Assembly: GCA_945971355.1 (NCBI GenBank)
Contig: CAMFPD010000002.1
Coordinates: 1 to 36,516, forward strand
Origin: an uncultured Lachnobacterium sp.
GTDB taxonomy: Bacteria > Bacillota > Clostridia > Lachnospirales > Lachnospiraceae
Direction of reading: 5' to 3'
DNA length: 36,516 nt
Shown piece after piece: positions 23,834 through 32,127 of the stretch; the first letter of the stretch is position 1; each line of letters opens with the position of its first letter. A program made the position numbers and the translations under genes. The notes below the pieces were generated by a model. That model was given only the letters and a program-made list of their open reading frames with translations. It was not told the origin of the DNA and ran no database searches.

Positions 23834-23915
23834 ATAGTCAACGTATGTGAAAAAGGAGATGTAGTTTTAAATTTCAAAATTTATTTAAATAGCCTGTTTC
23901 CAAAAAGTTGACTAT
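23834..23915. repeat. Structured spacer between prfC and recA
   Basis: ATAGTCAAC (23834-23842) is exactly complementary to GTTGACTAT (23907-23915). The 64 bases between contain a second AT-rich inverted repeat (TTTAAAT...ATTTAAA) and an AAAAAGGAG ribosome-site look-alike that leads only to ATG TAG. No coding potential. It may be a structured 3' untranslated region or a small RNA. Confidence 0.35.
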
Positions 23916-23937
23916 AGAAGAATTAATGAATATAATT

Positions 23938-23970
23938 AAGACAGTTGTATCATCACAACTGTCTTTTTTC
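23938..23970 (+). terminator. Terminator before recA
   Basis: GACAGTTGT (23940-23948), six-base loop, ACAACTGTC and six T. Perfect nine-pair stem. Confidence 0.9.
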
Positions 23971-24026
23971 TTATGCAAAAATCATGCTGCTCAGCAGAAA
24001 ATCCATATTTTATTCCAAATTTTGTG

Positions 24027-24058
24027 TTGACAATAAAGTGAAAGTATAATAGTATAAT
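24027..24058 (+). promoter_or_regulatory. Promoter of recA
   Basis: A consensus -35 TTGACA (24027-24032). The -10 is either TAGTAT (24050-24055, 17-base spacer) or the overlapping TATAAT (24053-24058, 20-base spacer). Confidence 0.65.
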
Positions 24059-24068
24059 AACAAGAAAA

Positions 24069-24082
24069 CGAACAAGTGTTCG
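24069..24082. promoter_or_regulatory. LexA (SOS) box of recA
   Basis: CGAACAAGTGTTCG is a match to the Gram-positive LexA operator CGAACNNNNGTTCG with perfect half-sites. It sits just downstream of the -10 region and 18 bases before the recA start, where bound LexA would block transcription. Confidence 0.9.
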
Positions 24083-24100
24083 CAAAACAAGGAGAATAAA

Positions 24101-25144
24101 ATGGCAAAAGAAGATAAATTAAAAGCATTAGATGCGGCAATTGCGCAGATAGAGAAGCAGTATGGAAAAGGCTCCGTTATGAAACTTGGAGAAAATACCG
24201 CGAACATGAATATTGAAACAGTTCCAACAGGTTCACTTAGTTTGGACATAGCTCTTGGATTAGGAGGTCTTCCTAAGGGACGAATTATTGAGGTGTACGG
24301 TCCTGAATCATCAGGTAAGACAACGGTCGCCCTTCACTGTATAGCAGAGGTACAAAAGCGTGGTGGCATTGCAGGCTTTATTGATGCTGAGCATGCTTTA
24401 GATCCTGTATATGCAAAAAATATAGGCGTTGATATTGATAATTTGTATATTTCACAGCCGGATTGTGGTGAGCAGGCACTGGAGATTACTGAGACAATGG
24501 TTCGTTCTGGTGCTGTAGATATTATTGTTGTTGACTCTGTTGCAGCTCTTGTTCCAAAAGCTGAAATCGATGGAGATATGGGGGATTCCCATGTAGGACT
24601 TCAGGCAAGGCTTATGAGTCAGGCGCTTAGAAAGCTTACAGGAGTTATTAGTAAATCAAATTGTACAGTTATTTTTATAAATCAGCTCCGTGAAAAAGTA
24701 GGAGTTATGTTTGGAAATCCAGAGACTACAACTGGAGGTCGTGCACTTAAGTTTTATGCTTCTGTAAGGCTTGATGTAAGAAGGGTTGAATCTCTCAAAC
24801 AGGCAGGAGAGGTGATTGGTAATCATGTAAGGGTTAAGATTGTAAAGAACAAGGTTGCTCCACCATTCAAGGAGGCTGAGTTTGATATTATGTTTGGACA
24901 GGGTATCTCAAAAGAGGGAGATATTCTTGATCTTGCAGCAAATGTGGATATTATCAGTAAATCTGGCGCTTGGTATGCTTACGAAGGTGATAAGATTGGA
25001 CAGGGACGTGAGAATGCTAAGACATATTTGAAAGAAAATCCAGAATTTGCAGCAATGATAGAACAGAAGGTGCGTGAATTTTATTTCTCAAATAATGAGG
25101 ATGAAGAGAATGATGAAGAAGTTGCTGATGTGACAGAGAAGTAG
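24101..25144 (+). CDS. recA: Recombinase RecA
   Basis: 347 residues. The ATP-dependent strand-exchange protein and SOS co-protease. Walker A is GPESSGKTT (67-75 region), followed by the FIDAEHALDP segment, Walker B VDIIVVDSVAALVPK, and the L2-region FINQLREKVGVMFGNPETTTGG landmarks. The C-terminus is strongly acidic (NNEDEENDEEVADV), as usual. The ATG at 24101 has AAGGAG seven bases upstream. It is regulated by the LexA box described above and followed 25 bases later by recX. Confidence 0.98.
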   Translation: MAKEDKLKALDAAIAQIEKQYGKGSVMKLGENTANMNIETVPTGSLSLDIALGLGGLPKGRIIEVYGPESSGKTTVALHCIAEVQKRGGIAGFIDAEHALDPVYAKNIGVDIDNLYISQPDCGEQALEITETMVRSGAVDIIVVDSVAALVPKAEIDGDMGDSHVGLQARLMSQALRKLTGVISKSNCTVIFINQLREKVGVMFGNPETTTGGRALKFYASVRLDVRRVESLKQAGEVIGNHVRVKIVKNKVAPPFKEAEFDIMFGQGISKEGDILDLAANVDIISKSGAWYAYEGDKIGQGRENAKTYLKENPEFAAMIEQKVREFYFSNNEDEENDEEVADVTEK

Positions 25145-25169
25145 ATTAAATAAGTAATAGAGGATACCT

Positions 25170-25793
25170 ATGGTTGTTGTTAAAGAATATGAACCAATGG
25201 GTAAGGGTAAGTACCGTGCGGTTTTCGATAATGGTGTATCATGCGTGTTATATCGTTCAGAGGCTGCACGGTTTTCTCTTAAAACAGGAAGTTTTTTAAA
25301 TGAAGAACAGTATAGTGCTCTTATGGAAGAGATAATTGGAAAGAGAGCTAAAAGGCGTGCTATGCATATTTTAGAGCAGATGGATAGAACAGAACATGAG
25401 TTAAGAGAAAAACTTACAAAGAGTGAGTACCCAGAGGAATGCATAGATGATGCTATTGAGTATGTGAAGAAATATAAATATATAGACGATGAACGATATG
25501 CCTTCAATTATGTCCGGTTTCATCAGGAAAAATTGAGTAAGCAACAGTTGACAGTTAAGTTGTCTCAAAAGGGAGTAAATAAAGAGTTAATAACAGCGGC
25601 ATTGGAGTCTGAATACGAGGCTGACGATGAAGAAAAAATAAGAACATTACTTGAAAAGAAGCACTATGACTATGAAAAAATGGATAGAAAAGAGTGTAAC
25701 AGAGTATACCAGTACATACTTCGAAGAGGCTTCAAAAGTAATGATATATTGAAAGTAATGAGAGGGTTTAGTGAAAATTGCACAATATATTGA
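25170..25793 (+). CDS. recX: RecA regulator RecX
   Basis: 207 residues, typical of Firmicutes RecX, built of repeated three-helix units. Landmarks are AMHILEQMDRTEHELREKL, a YVKKYKYIDDERYAFNYVR segment and the QKGVNKELI unit. RecX binds the RecA filament and modulates its activity. It is placed directly behind recA without a promoter or terminator between them, so it should share the SOS control. The ribosome site is weak (AGAGGA, ten bases before the ATG), which would keep RecX below RecA in amount; that is inference. Confidence 0.93.
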   Translation: MVVVKEYEPMGKGKYRAVFDNGVSCVLYRSEAARFSLKTGSFLNEEQYSALMEEIIGKRAKRRAMHILEQMDRTEHELREKLTKSEYPEECIDDAIEYVKKYKYIDDERYAFNYVRFHQEKLSKQQLTVKLSQKGVNKELITAALESEYEADDEEKIRTLLEKKHYDYEKMDRKECNRVYQYILRRGFKSNDILKVMRGFSENCTIY

Positions 25794-25823
25794 GTGCAAA
25801 GTGAGGTTTACCTACTATATTGC

Positions 25824-25852
25824 TTGACATAATATGTATAAACAGTTAAAAT
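25824..25852 (+). promoter_or_regulatory. Promoter of rny
   Basis: TTGACA (25824-25829), 17-base spacer, TAAAAT (25847-25852). It leaves a leader of about 75 bases before the start codon. Confidence 0.65.
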
Positions 25853-25918
25853 TTAATTGTTGTTAATTATGACAAAAAAGGTGTAAAAGCTTGTTATATT
25901 ACAATGAAAATTTAATAA

Positions 25919-25931
25919 AGGAGGTGCTCCT
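25919..25931 (+). promoter_or_regulatory. Ribosome site of rny inside a small hairpin
   Basis: AGGAG (25919-25923), GTG, CTCCT (25927-25931): the whole Shine-Dalgarno sequence AAGGAGGTG forms the 5' arm of a perfect five-pair hairpin ending four bases before the ATG. Confidence 0.5.
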
Positions 25932-25934
25932 GTA

Positions 25935-27482
25935 ATGCTACAAATTATCATTACTGCTGTAGTGTCCGTCCTTGTAACTGCAATTGTTGTATGGTATTTA
26001 GCTTCTTCATATCAGAAGAACTCAGCAAAATCAAAAATTGGTAATGCTGAGGAGAAAGCTAGAGAAATCATTGATGATGCTGTTAAAACTGCTGAGGAGA
26101 AAAAGCGTGAGTCTATGCTTGAGATCAAAGAAGAGTCAATTAAGGCTAAGAATGATCTTGATAAAGAAATCAAAGAGCGTAGATCTGAAATCCAGAAGAA
26201 CGAGCGTAGAATTGTTCAGAAGGAAGAAAATCTCGATAAGAAACTCGAGGCCATTGAGAAACGTGAAAGCAACTTCGCAGTGAAGGAAGAGGAATTAAAG
26301 AAGCAGAAGATTGAAATTTCTAAGCTTAATGAGCAACGTATACAGGAACTGGAAAGAATTTCAGGACTGACCTCCGAACAAGCAAAAGAATACCTCTTAA
26401 AGACCATTGAAGAAGATGTAAAACTTGATACTGCAAAATTAATTAAGGAAATGGAAAACAAGGCTAAGGAAGAGGCTAATAAGAAAGCGAAAGACTATGT
26501 GGTTACAGCTATTCAGAAATGTGCTGCAGACCATGTATCTGAGACAACCATTTCTGTTGTTCAGCTTCCAAATGATGAGATGAAAGGTCGAATTATTGGT
26601 CGTGAGGGTAGAAATATCCGCACACTTGAAACAATGACCGGGGTTGATCTTATCATAGATGACACTCCAGAAGCTGTTATTTTATCAAGTTTTGATCCTA
26701 TCCGAAGAGAAGTCGCAAGGATCGCTTTGGAGAAGTTAATTGTTGATGGCCGTATTCATCCAGCTCGCATTGAGGAGATGGTTGAGAAGGCTCAAAAAGA
26801 AGTTGAAACAATGATACGTGAAGAGGGTGAAGCTGCCACATTAGAAGTTGGTATTCACGGAATTCACCCTGAGTTAGTTCGTTTACTTGGAAAAATGAAG
26901 TTTAGAACAAGTTACGGACAGAATGCACTTAAGCATTCAATTGAAGTTGCACAGCTTACAGGGTTGCTTGCTGCTGAAATTGGTGAGGATGTCAGATTGG
27001 CTAAACGTGCTGGACTTTTACATGATATTGGAAAGGCTGTTGACCATGAGATGGAAGGCTCACATATTCAGTTGGGCGTTGATTTATGTAAGAAGTACAA
27101 AGAGTCTGCCTTGGTGATTAATGCAGTAGAATCACATCATGGCGATGTTGAACCAGAATCTTTGATTGCATGTCTTGTTCAAGCGGCTGATACAATCAGT
27201 GCTGCTAGACCGGGAGCGAGAAGAGAGACAATTGAAACATATTCTAACCGTTTACAACAGTTAGAGGAAATTACAAATGGTTATAAGGGCGTTGAAAAAT
27301 CTTTTGCTATTCAGGCCGGAAGAGAAGTTCGAATTATGGTAGTTCCTGAGCAGGTCAGCGATGCTGATATGGTATTGATGGCCAGAGATATATCTAAGCA
27401 GATTGAATCTGAATTAGAGTATCCAGGACAGATTAAGGTAAATGTAATTCGTGAGTCGCGAGTTATTGATTACGCAAAGTAA
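25935..27482 (+). CDS. rny: Ribonuclease Y
   Basis: 515 residues. The membrane-anchored endoribonuclease that starts mRNA decay in Firmicutes. An N-terminal membrane helix (4-22) is followed by a long charged coiled coil (30-190), a KH RNA-binding domain with GRIIGREGRN (218-227) and an HD domain with the catalytic His363-Asp364 (LLHDIGKAVDHEMEGSH). The C-terminus ends INVIRE.RVIDYAK-like, as in other RNase Y proteins. The start ATG at 25935 follows AAAGGAGGTG, which is partly hidden in a hairpin. The length matches the family, and a strong terminator follows. Confidence 0.97.
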   Translation: MLQIIITAVVSVLVTAIVVWYLASSYQKNSAKSKIGNAEEKAREIIDDAVKTAEEKKRESMLEIKEESIKAKNDLDKEIKERRSEIQKNERRIVQKEENLDKKLEAIEKRESNFAVKEEELKKQKIEISKLNEQRIQELERISGLTSEQAKEYLLKTIEEDVKLDTAKLIKEMENKAKEEANKKAKDYVVTAIQKCAADHVSETTISVVQLPNDEMKGRIIGREGRNIRTLETMTGVDLIIDDTPEAVILSSFDPIRREVARIALEKLIVDGRIHPARIEEMVEKAQKEVETMIREEGEAATLEVGIHGIHPELVRLLGKMKFRTSYGQNALKHSIEVAQLTGLLAAEIGEDVRLAKRAGLLHDIGKAVDHEMEGSHIQLGVDLCKKYKESALVINAVESHHGDVEPESLIACLVQAADTISAARPGARRETIETYSNRLQQLEEITNGYKGVEKSFAIQAGREVRIMVVPEQVSDADMVLMARDISKQIESELEYPGQIKVNVIRESRVIDYAK

Positions 27483-27494
27483 TTAGGAACCTTT

Positions 27495-27540
27495 AAACTG
27501 GAAAGTAGGGTAGCAGATACCTGTACTTTCCAGTTTTTTT
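27495..27540 (+). terminator. Terminator after rny
   Basis: AAACTGGAAAGTA pairs with TACTTTCCAGTTT around a 15-base loop, followed by seven T. Confidence 0.88.
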
Positions 27541-27592
27541 ATATGCTTGAAGCTTCGGCTTTCGTGTATTAAAAGATGAATTTTGATGTTTG

Positions 27593-27650
27593 ATAATAAC
27601 GCATGCATAAATATGTAAATTATATATTTAATAATAACGTATGTAAATAT
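27593..27650 (+). repeat. Imperfect direct repeat before the fapA-like gene
   Basis: ATAATAACGCATGCATAAATAT (27593-27614) is repeated with small changes as ATAATAACGTATGTAAATAT (27631-27650), 38 bases further on. The 120 bases between the rny terminator and the gene are otherwise AT-rich; I could not place a convincing promoter in them. Confidence 0.45.
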
Positions 27651-27679
27651 ATAAATGGTATTTGAATTGGGTTGTTTTT

Positions 27680-29122
27680 ATGGGAGAGAATGTAGAAAAT
27701 TTTGTTGATGAAAAGCAGAAAGAAATAATAGTTCACATATCACCAGATGATATGGAAGTGACAATTAATATTCCTGTTGTTTATGAGTCAGATGTTAATC
27801 CATATGTTTTTTCGCGTGAAGAAATATTGGAGTCTTTATCTCAAAAGGATGTTAAGTTTGGGATTGACAAAGAGTTGATTGAAAAAATTGTAGAGGAAAG
27901 AGATTACGGAAGGGATATTATTGTGGCAAAAGGAGAGTCAGCAGTTGACGGAGTTGATGCCAGATTTGATTTTTGTTTTGATACAAATCTGACATCTAAG
28001 CCTACTATCAGAGAAGATGGTACTGCGGACTATTGGAGTATTCATTTGGTAGAGCTTGTGAAAAAACGTCAGATTGTTGCTAAATATTATGATTCCATTG
28101 AAGGAAAAGACGGAATGACCACAAAAGGAAATATTATAAGATGTAAAAAAGGAAGGGAACTTCCTCAGATTATTGGTCATGGTTTCTATAAGGTAGATAA
28201 TAATCATCTTTATGTGTCTGATATTGATGGTAAGATAGAATATACAAACAAGAAAATATTGATTATGCCGGTTTATGAGATATATGGTGATGTATGTATG
28301 AAAACTGGAAATATTTCTTTTAAGGGAGATGTAATAATACATGGAAATGTAAGAACTGGTATGTCAATTGAATCTAATGGAACAGTCACTATAGATGGAG
28401 TTGTGGAAGCTGCAACAATAACAGCACAAAAAAATATTCTTATACGTGGCGGTATACAGGGAGGAAAAAAGGCTGTTGTTATTTCCAAGGCTGGAATAAG
28501 TGTTGGATTTATTGAGTATGCACATGTAGAAGCTGAGGAATCTATAACTGCAGATTCAATTTTAGATAGTGTTGTAGTAAGCCACGGCCAAGTCATAGTT
28601 CAAGGCTCTAATTCTGGGATTGTAGGTGGAAGCACTTATGCTACAGTTGGTGTTGTAGCAAATACTATTGGAAATAGACATGGAGTTAAGACTGAAGTGA
28701 CAGCTGGTAAACCAATGAATCTTATTCAGGAATTGTTTATGCTTCAGTCTCAGGTGTTTGACGATAAAGCTTTGGTGGAGAAGATAGAAACTGCTTTAAA
28801 AGCTGTTGATGATGAGGCAAAAGAGAATCCGCTTACTGAGAAAAAGAAACAAACCAGAATGGAATTATTGCGAGTTAAGGTTGGAAAACAGGCTGAAATC
28901 ACAAAGAATAAATCAAGATTAGAGTACATAAATTCAATTATGGAAAAGGCAAAAGAGGCAACTATAAGGGTTGAACATGAAATTTTTCAGGGCAGTGTTA
29001 TTTCCATTAACGGTCAAAAAACTACAGTAGAGCAGAGACAGGATGGTGTTGAATTTGTGGAGAATGAAAAGCGTCTGCGAATGTATTCTTTGGCTGCGAT
29101 GGAGGCTGGTGGAGTAATATGA
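27680..29122 (+). CDS. FapA/DUF342-family polymer-forming protein
   Basis: 480 residues from the ATG at 27680. An in-frame TTG at 27662 is possible, but neither has a good ribosome site. The N-terminal half contains the DUF342 domain, with GRDIIVAKGESAVDGVDARFDF-type landmarks (VAKGESAVDGVDA). It is followed by a right-handed beta-helix of short repeats: GDVCMKTGNISFKGDV, IHGNVRTGMSIESNG, VEAATITAQKNILIRGG and similar, about residues 190-340. A C-terminal coiled coil (355-440) completes the DUF342 layout. Some DUF342 proteins are linked to cell-envelope or motility functions, but the biochemical role is unsettled. The NUDIX gene overlaps its end by four bases. Confidence 0.88.
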   Translation: MGENVENFVDEKQKEIIVHISPDDMEVTINIPVVYESDVNPYVFSREEILESLSQKDVKFGIDKELIEKIVEERDYGRDIIVAKGESAVDGVDARFDFCFDTNLTSKPTIREDGTADYWSIHLVELVKKRQIVAKYYDSIEGKDGMTTKGNIIRCKKGRELPQIIGHGFYKVDNNHLYVSDIDGKIEYTNKKILIMPVYEIYGDVCMKTGNISFKGDVIIHGNVRTGMSIESNGTVTIDGVVEAATITAQKNILIRGGIQGGKKAVVISKAGISVGFIEYAHVEAEESITADSILDSVVVSHGQVIVQGSNSGIVGGSTYATVGVVANTIGNRHGVKTEVTAGKPMNLIQELFMLQSQVFDDKALVEKIETALKAVDDEAKENPLTEKKKQTRMELLRVKVGKQAEITKNKSRLEYINSIMEKAKEATIRVEHEIFQGSVISINGQKTTVEQRQDGVEFVENEKRLRMYSLAAMEAGGVI

Positions 29123-29664
29123 TTGAGATATTAAAAAGAATTAAAAGAGAACTTGTATACAAGGGATCAATATTAGATATTTATAAAGATACAATGCAAT
29201 TGCCAAATGGTAAGACTGAAGAATGGGATTATGTTGCACATAGAATGGGTGCGGCTGCAGTGTTGCCGGTTTTACCAGATGGAAGAATCGTTATGGTAAG
29301 ACAATACAGAAATGCTTTAGAGAGAGAAACTTTGGAAATACCTGCTGGATGTAGGGATAGTCTTACAGAGGATACTCTCGTAAGTGCATCGAGGGAACTG
29401 GAAGAGGAAACGGGATACCATAGTGATGATATTAGTTTTCTAATTTCACTTAAGACAACGGTTGCTTTTTGCAATGAGTCAATTGATGTTTACTTGGCAA
29501 AGAATCTGGTGAAGGGTGAACAGCACCTTGATGATGCAGAAGCGATAGAAGTTGAGATACATAGCCTGGATGAATTGTGCGATATGATTTATAAAGGACA
29601 ACTTCAAGACTCGAAAACAGTATCTGCGATTTTGGCATATTCTAATTTGGTAAATAAAAAGTAG
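29119..29664 (+). CDS. NUDIX hydrolase, ADP-ribose pyrophosphatase type
   Basis: 181 residues. The Nudix box ends in the standard RELEEETGY, preceded by E plus seven residues, within PAGCRDSLTE. Compared with the classical G-x5-E spacing, one extra residue lies between the PAG glycine and the glutamate. The N-terminal VRQYRNALERETLEIPAG stretch is typical of ADP-ribose pyrophosphatases (NudF/ADPRP), which split ADP-ribose to AMP and ribose 5-phosphate. The start codon overlaps the stop of the DUF342 gene (ATGA), so translation is coupled, and the alpha-galactosidase gene follows after 26 bases. The precise substrate is not proven by sequence. Confidence 0.88.
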   Translation: MIEILKRIKRELVYKGSILDIYKDTMQLPNGKTEEWDYVAHRMGAAAVLPVLPDGRIVMVRQYRNALERETLEIPAGCRDSLTEDTLVSASRELEEETGYHSDDISFLISLKTTVAFCNESIDVYLAKNLVKGEQHLDDAEAIEVEIHSLDELCDMIYKGQLQDSKTVSAILAYSNLVNKK

Positions 29665-29690
29665 TGTCAATTTGAAGTGTGGGGGATAGA

Positions 29691-30989
29691 GTGGACAAGA
29701 ATAAATTTGCGTTAACACCACCAATGGGGTGGAATAGCTATGACTATTATGATACTACAGTAAATGAACAGCATATTAAAGATAATGCAGCATATATGGC
29801 AAAGCATTTGAAAAAATATGGTTGGGAATATATTGTGGTGGATATAGAATGGTATTCATATGGAGCTGGAAGCAGGAGAAATGAATATCAGTATATACCG
29901 TTTGGTAAAGTTGAGATGGATGAATTTTCCAGATTACTACCTTGCCCGGAGAGATTTCCATCATCCGTAAATGGCAAAGGATTTGCACCGTTAGCAGAGT
30001 ATGTTCATAGTCTGGGGTTAAAATTTGGAATTCATATTATGCGTGGTATACCGAGAATTGCAGCACATCTTGGAACGGGAATCAAAGGAACGGATAAAAC
30101 TGCATCGGATATAGCTAACGCGTATTCGATTTGTCCTTGGAATCCAGATATGTATGGTCTGGACGTGGGTAAACAGGAGGCTCAAGCATACTATGATTCG
30201 TTAATGGAGCTTTATGCAGAGTGGGGTGTTGATTTTGTAAAGTGCGATGATATTTGTCGTTATGATGCAGATACTTCTGAACAGGAAATCATTATGTTAC
30301 ATCGTGCAATTAGCAAATGTGGTCGTCCAATTGTACTTAGTCTTTCACCTGGCCCAGCTATTATAGATAAAGCATGGGTGTATGAGAAGTATGCAAATAT
30401 GTGGAGAATTACTGATGATTTGTGGGATGATTGGAAGCATATTGTCAACATGTTTGATCGATGTGAAATTTGGCAAAACCATGTGTCAGAAGGATGCTAT
30501 CCGGATTGTGATATGATTCCATTTGGAATGATAGGAAGAGGCTTTAGAAAGGAACGTAAAACGAATCTTACAATTGACGAACAGGTGTCGTTAATGACAT
30601 TGTGGTGTATCTTCCGTTCCCCATTAATGCTTGGAGCAGAGCTTACACAGTTGGATGATGAAACTGAGAAGCTTTTGACAAATGAGAAAGTGCTTCATCT
30701 TCTTAAACATTCTCATGGAGCGAAACAGCTTCGAAGAAATGAAAAAGAAGCAGTATGGACTTCCGTTGATGATGAGGCTGGCATAGTTTATGTTGCATTA
30801 TTTAATCTTGGAGAGGAATTTGCAAATTTATCTGTCGATGTCCAGGAATTGTGCGATAGTTTATCATTAGACTTTTTGTATGAAAGTCAGACTACAATTG
30901 TAGAACTGTGGAGTGGTAAAAGATATATGGATATATCAGATAATATACCAAAACACGGCGCAAGATTATTTAGGATTGAGAAACAGTAA
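29691..30989 (+). CDS. GH27-type alpha-galactosidase, cytoplasmic
   Basis: 432 residues from the GTG at 29691 (GGGGGAT just upstream); a GTG at 29679 would add four residues. A TIM barrel of clan GH-D opens with LTPPMGWNSYDYYD. The likely nucleophile is Asp186 in VDFVKCDDI (family form KYDN), and the likely acid/base is Asp243 in WRITDDLWDDW. A C-terminal beta-sandwich follows (from about 355). There is no signal peptide, so the enzyme should act on imported sugars. The cysteine and second Asp replacing Tyr and Asn beside the nucleophile could shift specificity within GH27 (alpha-galactosidase, alpha-N-acetylgalactosaminidase, isomalto-dextranase and beta-L-arabinopyranosidase occur there). 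No sugar transporter or regulator is nearby. Confidence 0.85.
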   Translation: MDKNKFALTPPMGWNSYDYYDTTVNEQHIKDNAAYMAKHLKKYGWEYIVVDIEWYSYGAGSRRNEYQYIPFGKVEMDEFSRLLPCPERFPSSVNGKGFAPLAEYVHSLGLKFGIHIMRGIPRIAAHLGTGIKGTDKTASDIANAYSICPWNPDMYGLDVGKQEAQAYYDSLMELYAEWGVDFVKCDDICRYDADTSEQEIIMLHRAISKCGRPIVLSLSPGPAIIDKAWVYEKYANMWRITDDLWDDWKHIVNMFDRCEIWQNHVSEGCYPDCDMIPFGMIGRGFRKERKTNLTIDEQVSLMTLWCIFRSPLMLGAELTQLDDETEKLLTNEKVLHLLKHSHGAKQLRRNEKEAVWTSVDDEAGIVYVALFNLGEEFANLSVDVQELCDSLSLDFLYESQTTIVELWSGKRYMDISDNIPKHGARLFRIEKQ

Positions 30990-30994
30990 AGTAT

Positions 30995-31030
30995 AAAAAG
31001 CCTGACGGAATGTCAGGCCTTTTGTTTTAT
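30995..31030. terminator. Bidirectional terminator between GH27 and the DAHP synthase gene
   Basis: AAAAAGCCTGAC, GGAAT, GTCAGGCCTTTT: a perfect ten-pair stem with an A run on one side and a T run on the other. It serves the two convergent genes. Confidence 0.92.
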
Positions 31031-31039
31031 TAAAATTAT

Positions 31040-32068
31040 TTAGTTCATTTCAGCGATTGTATAGATGAGATTTTTTGAGTCTTCCCAACCGAGGCATGGA
31101 TCTGTAATTGATTTTCCGTAAACGTGTTCACCAATTTTCTGACATCCCTCTTCAATGTAGCTTTCTATCATTAGTCCTTTTACGAGAGTTCTAATCTCAT
31201 GGGAAATGCTTCTGTTGTGCATTACTTCTTTAGCAATTCTAACCTGCTCCTTGAATTTCTTTCCAGAGTTAGAATGGTTTGTATCAATAATGCAGGCTGG
31301 ATTTACCAAATCCATTTTTGCATACATTTCGTTGAGTCTTATTAAATCCTCATAATGATAGTTTGTAGTTGTATTTCCATGCTTACTTACAGCACCACGT
31401 AATACAACATGTGTAAGAGGATTTCCTGTTGTTTCAACTTCATAACCGCGATATACAAAGTGGTGAGGATGCTGAGCGGCGTACACAGAGTTAAGCATAA
31501 CTGAAAAATCTCCGCTGGTAGGGTTTTTCATTCCGCTTGCCACGTCGAAACCACTTACAGTGAGACGATGCTGCTGATCCTCAACTGAACGTGCACCTAT
31601 AGCAACATATGAGAGAATATCCTCTACATATCCCCAGTTTTCTGGGTATAGCATTTCGTCAGCACAAGTCAAACCACTTTCATTTACGGCACGAATGTGC
31701 ATTTTTCTCATTGCGATAAGTCCTTCAACCATATCAGGATCTTTTTCAGGATCTGGCTGGGAAGCAATACCTTTATAACCTTCTCCTGTTGTACGAGGCT
31801 TGTTTGTATATATTCTAGGAATGATAATAACCTTATCCTTTACGTCTTCCTGGATTTTGGTGAGCCTGCTTACGTAATCACATACTGAATCTTCATTATC
31901 AGCAGAGCATGGCCCGATGATAAGTAAAAATCGGTCATCCTTCCCAGTGATAACATCAGAAATCATTGCATCACGTTGTTTCTTTAATTCTACAAACTCC
32001 TTTGATACAGGATACTGTTCCTTTATTTCAGCTGGAGTTGGAAGCTGATTTAAAAATGTGAAACTCAT
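31040..32068 (-). CDS. aroF: 3-deoxy-7-phosphoheptulonate synthase, type I (AroF/G/H class)
   Basis: 342 residues, similar in length to the E. coli isoenzymes. It condenses phosphoenolpyruvate and erythrose 4-phosphate in the first step of aromatic amino-acid synthesis. Landmarks are IIGPCSADN, the substrate-binding IYTNKPRTT, GARSVEDQQHR, VLRGAVSKHGNTTTNYHYED and the metal-site IDTNHSNSGKK and MIESYIEEG. The start (complement of CAT at 32066-32068) has GGAAAGGAG upstream. It is transcribed away from aroD, the third pathway step, from closely spaced divergent promoters. The letter in the symbol is arbitrary, since the feedback class (Phe, Tyr or Trp) cannot be told here. Confidence 0.93.
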   Translation of the reverse strand: MSFTFLNQLPTPAEIKEQYPVSKEFVELKKQRDAMISDVITGKDDRFLLIIGPCSADNEDSVCDYVSRLTKIQEDVKDKVIIIPRIYTNKPRTTGEGYKGIASQPDPEKDPDMVEGLIAMRKMHIRAVNESGLTCADEMLYPENWGYVEDILSYVAIGARSVEDQQHRLTVSGFDVASGMKNPTSGDFSVMLNSVYAAQHPHHFVYRGYEVETTGNPLTHVVLRGAVSKHGNTTTNYHYEDLIRLNEMYAKMDLVNPACIIDTNHSNSGKKFKEQVRIAKEVMHNRSISHEIRTLVKGLMIESYIEEGCQKIGEHVYGKSITDPCLGWEDSKNLIYTIAEMN

Positions 32069-32097
32069 AAGTAACTCCTTTCCTTTTACAGAAATAA

Positions 32098-32126
32098 ATG
32101 ATAATGTAAAAATATGTCGATGTCAA
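32098..32126 (-). promoter_or_regulatory. Promoter of the DAHP synthase gene
   Basis: On the minus strand TTGACA (complement of 32121-32126), 17-base spacer, TATCAT (complement of 32098-32103). Confidence 0.75.
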
Positions 32127-32127
32127 T

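Noticed and set aside
23850..23875. Small gene after the AAAAAGGAG sequence between prfC and recA
   Set aside because: The ATG behind this ribosome-site look-alike is followed at once by TAG.
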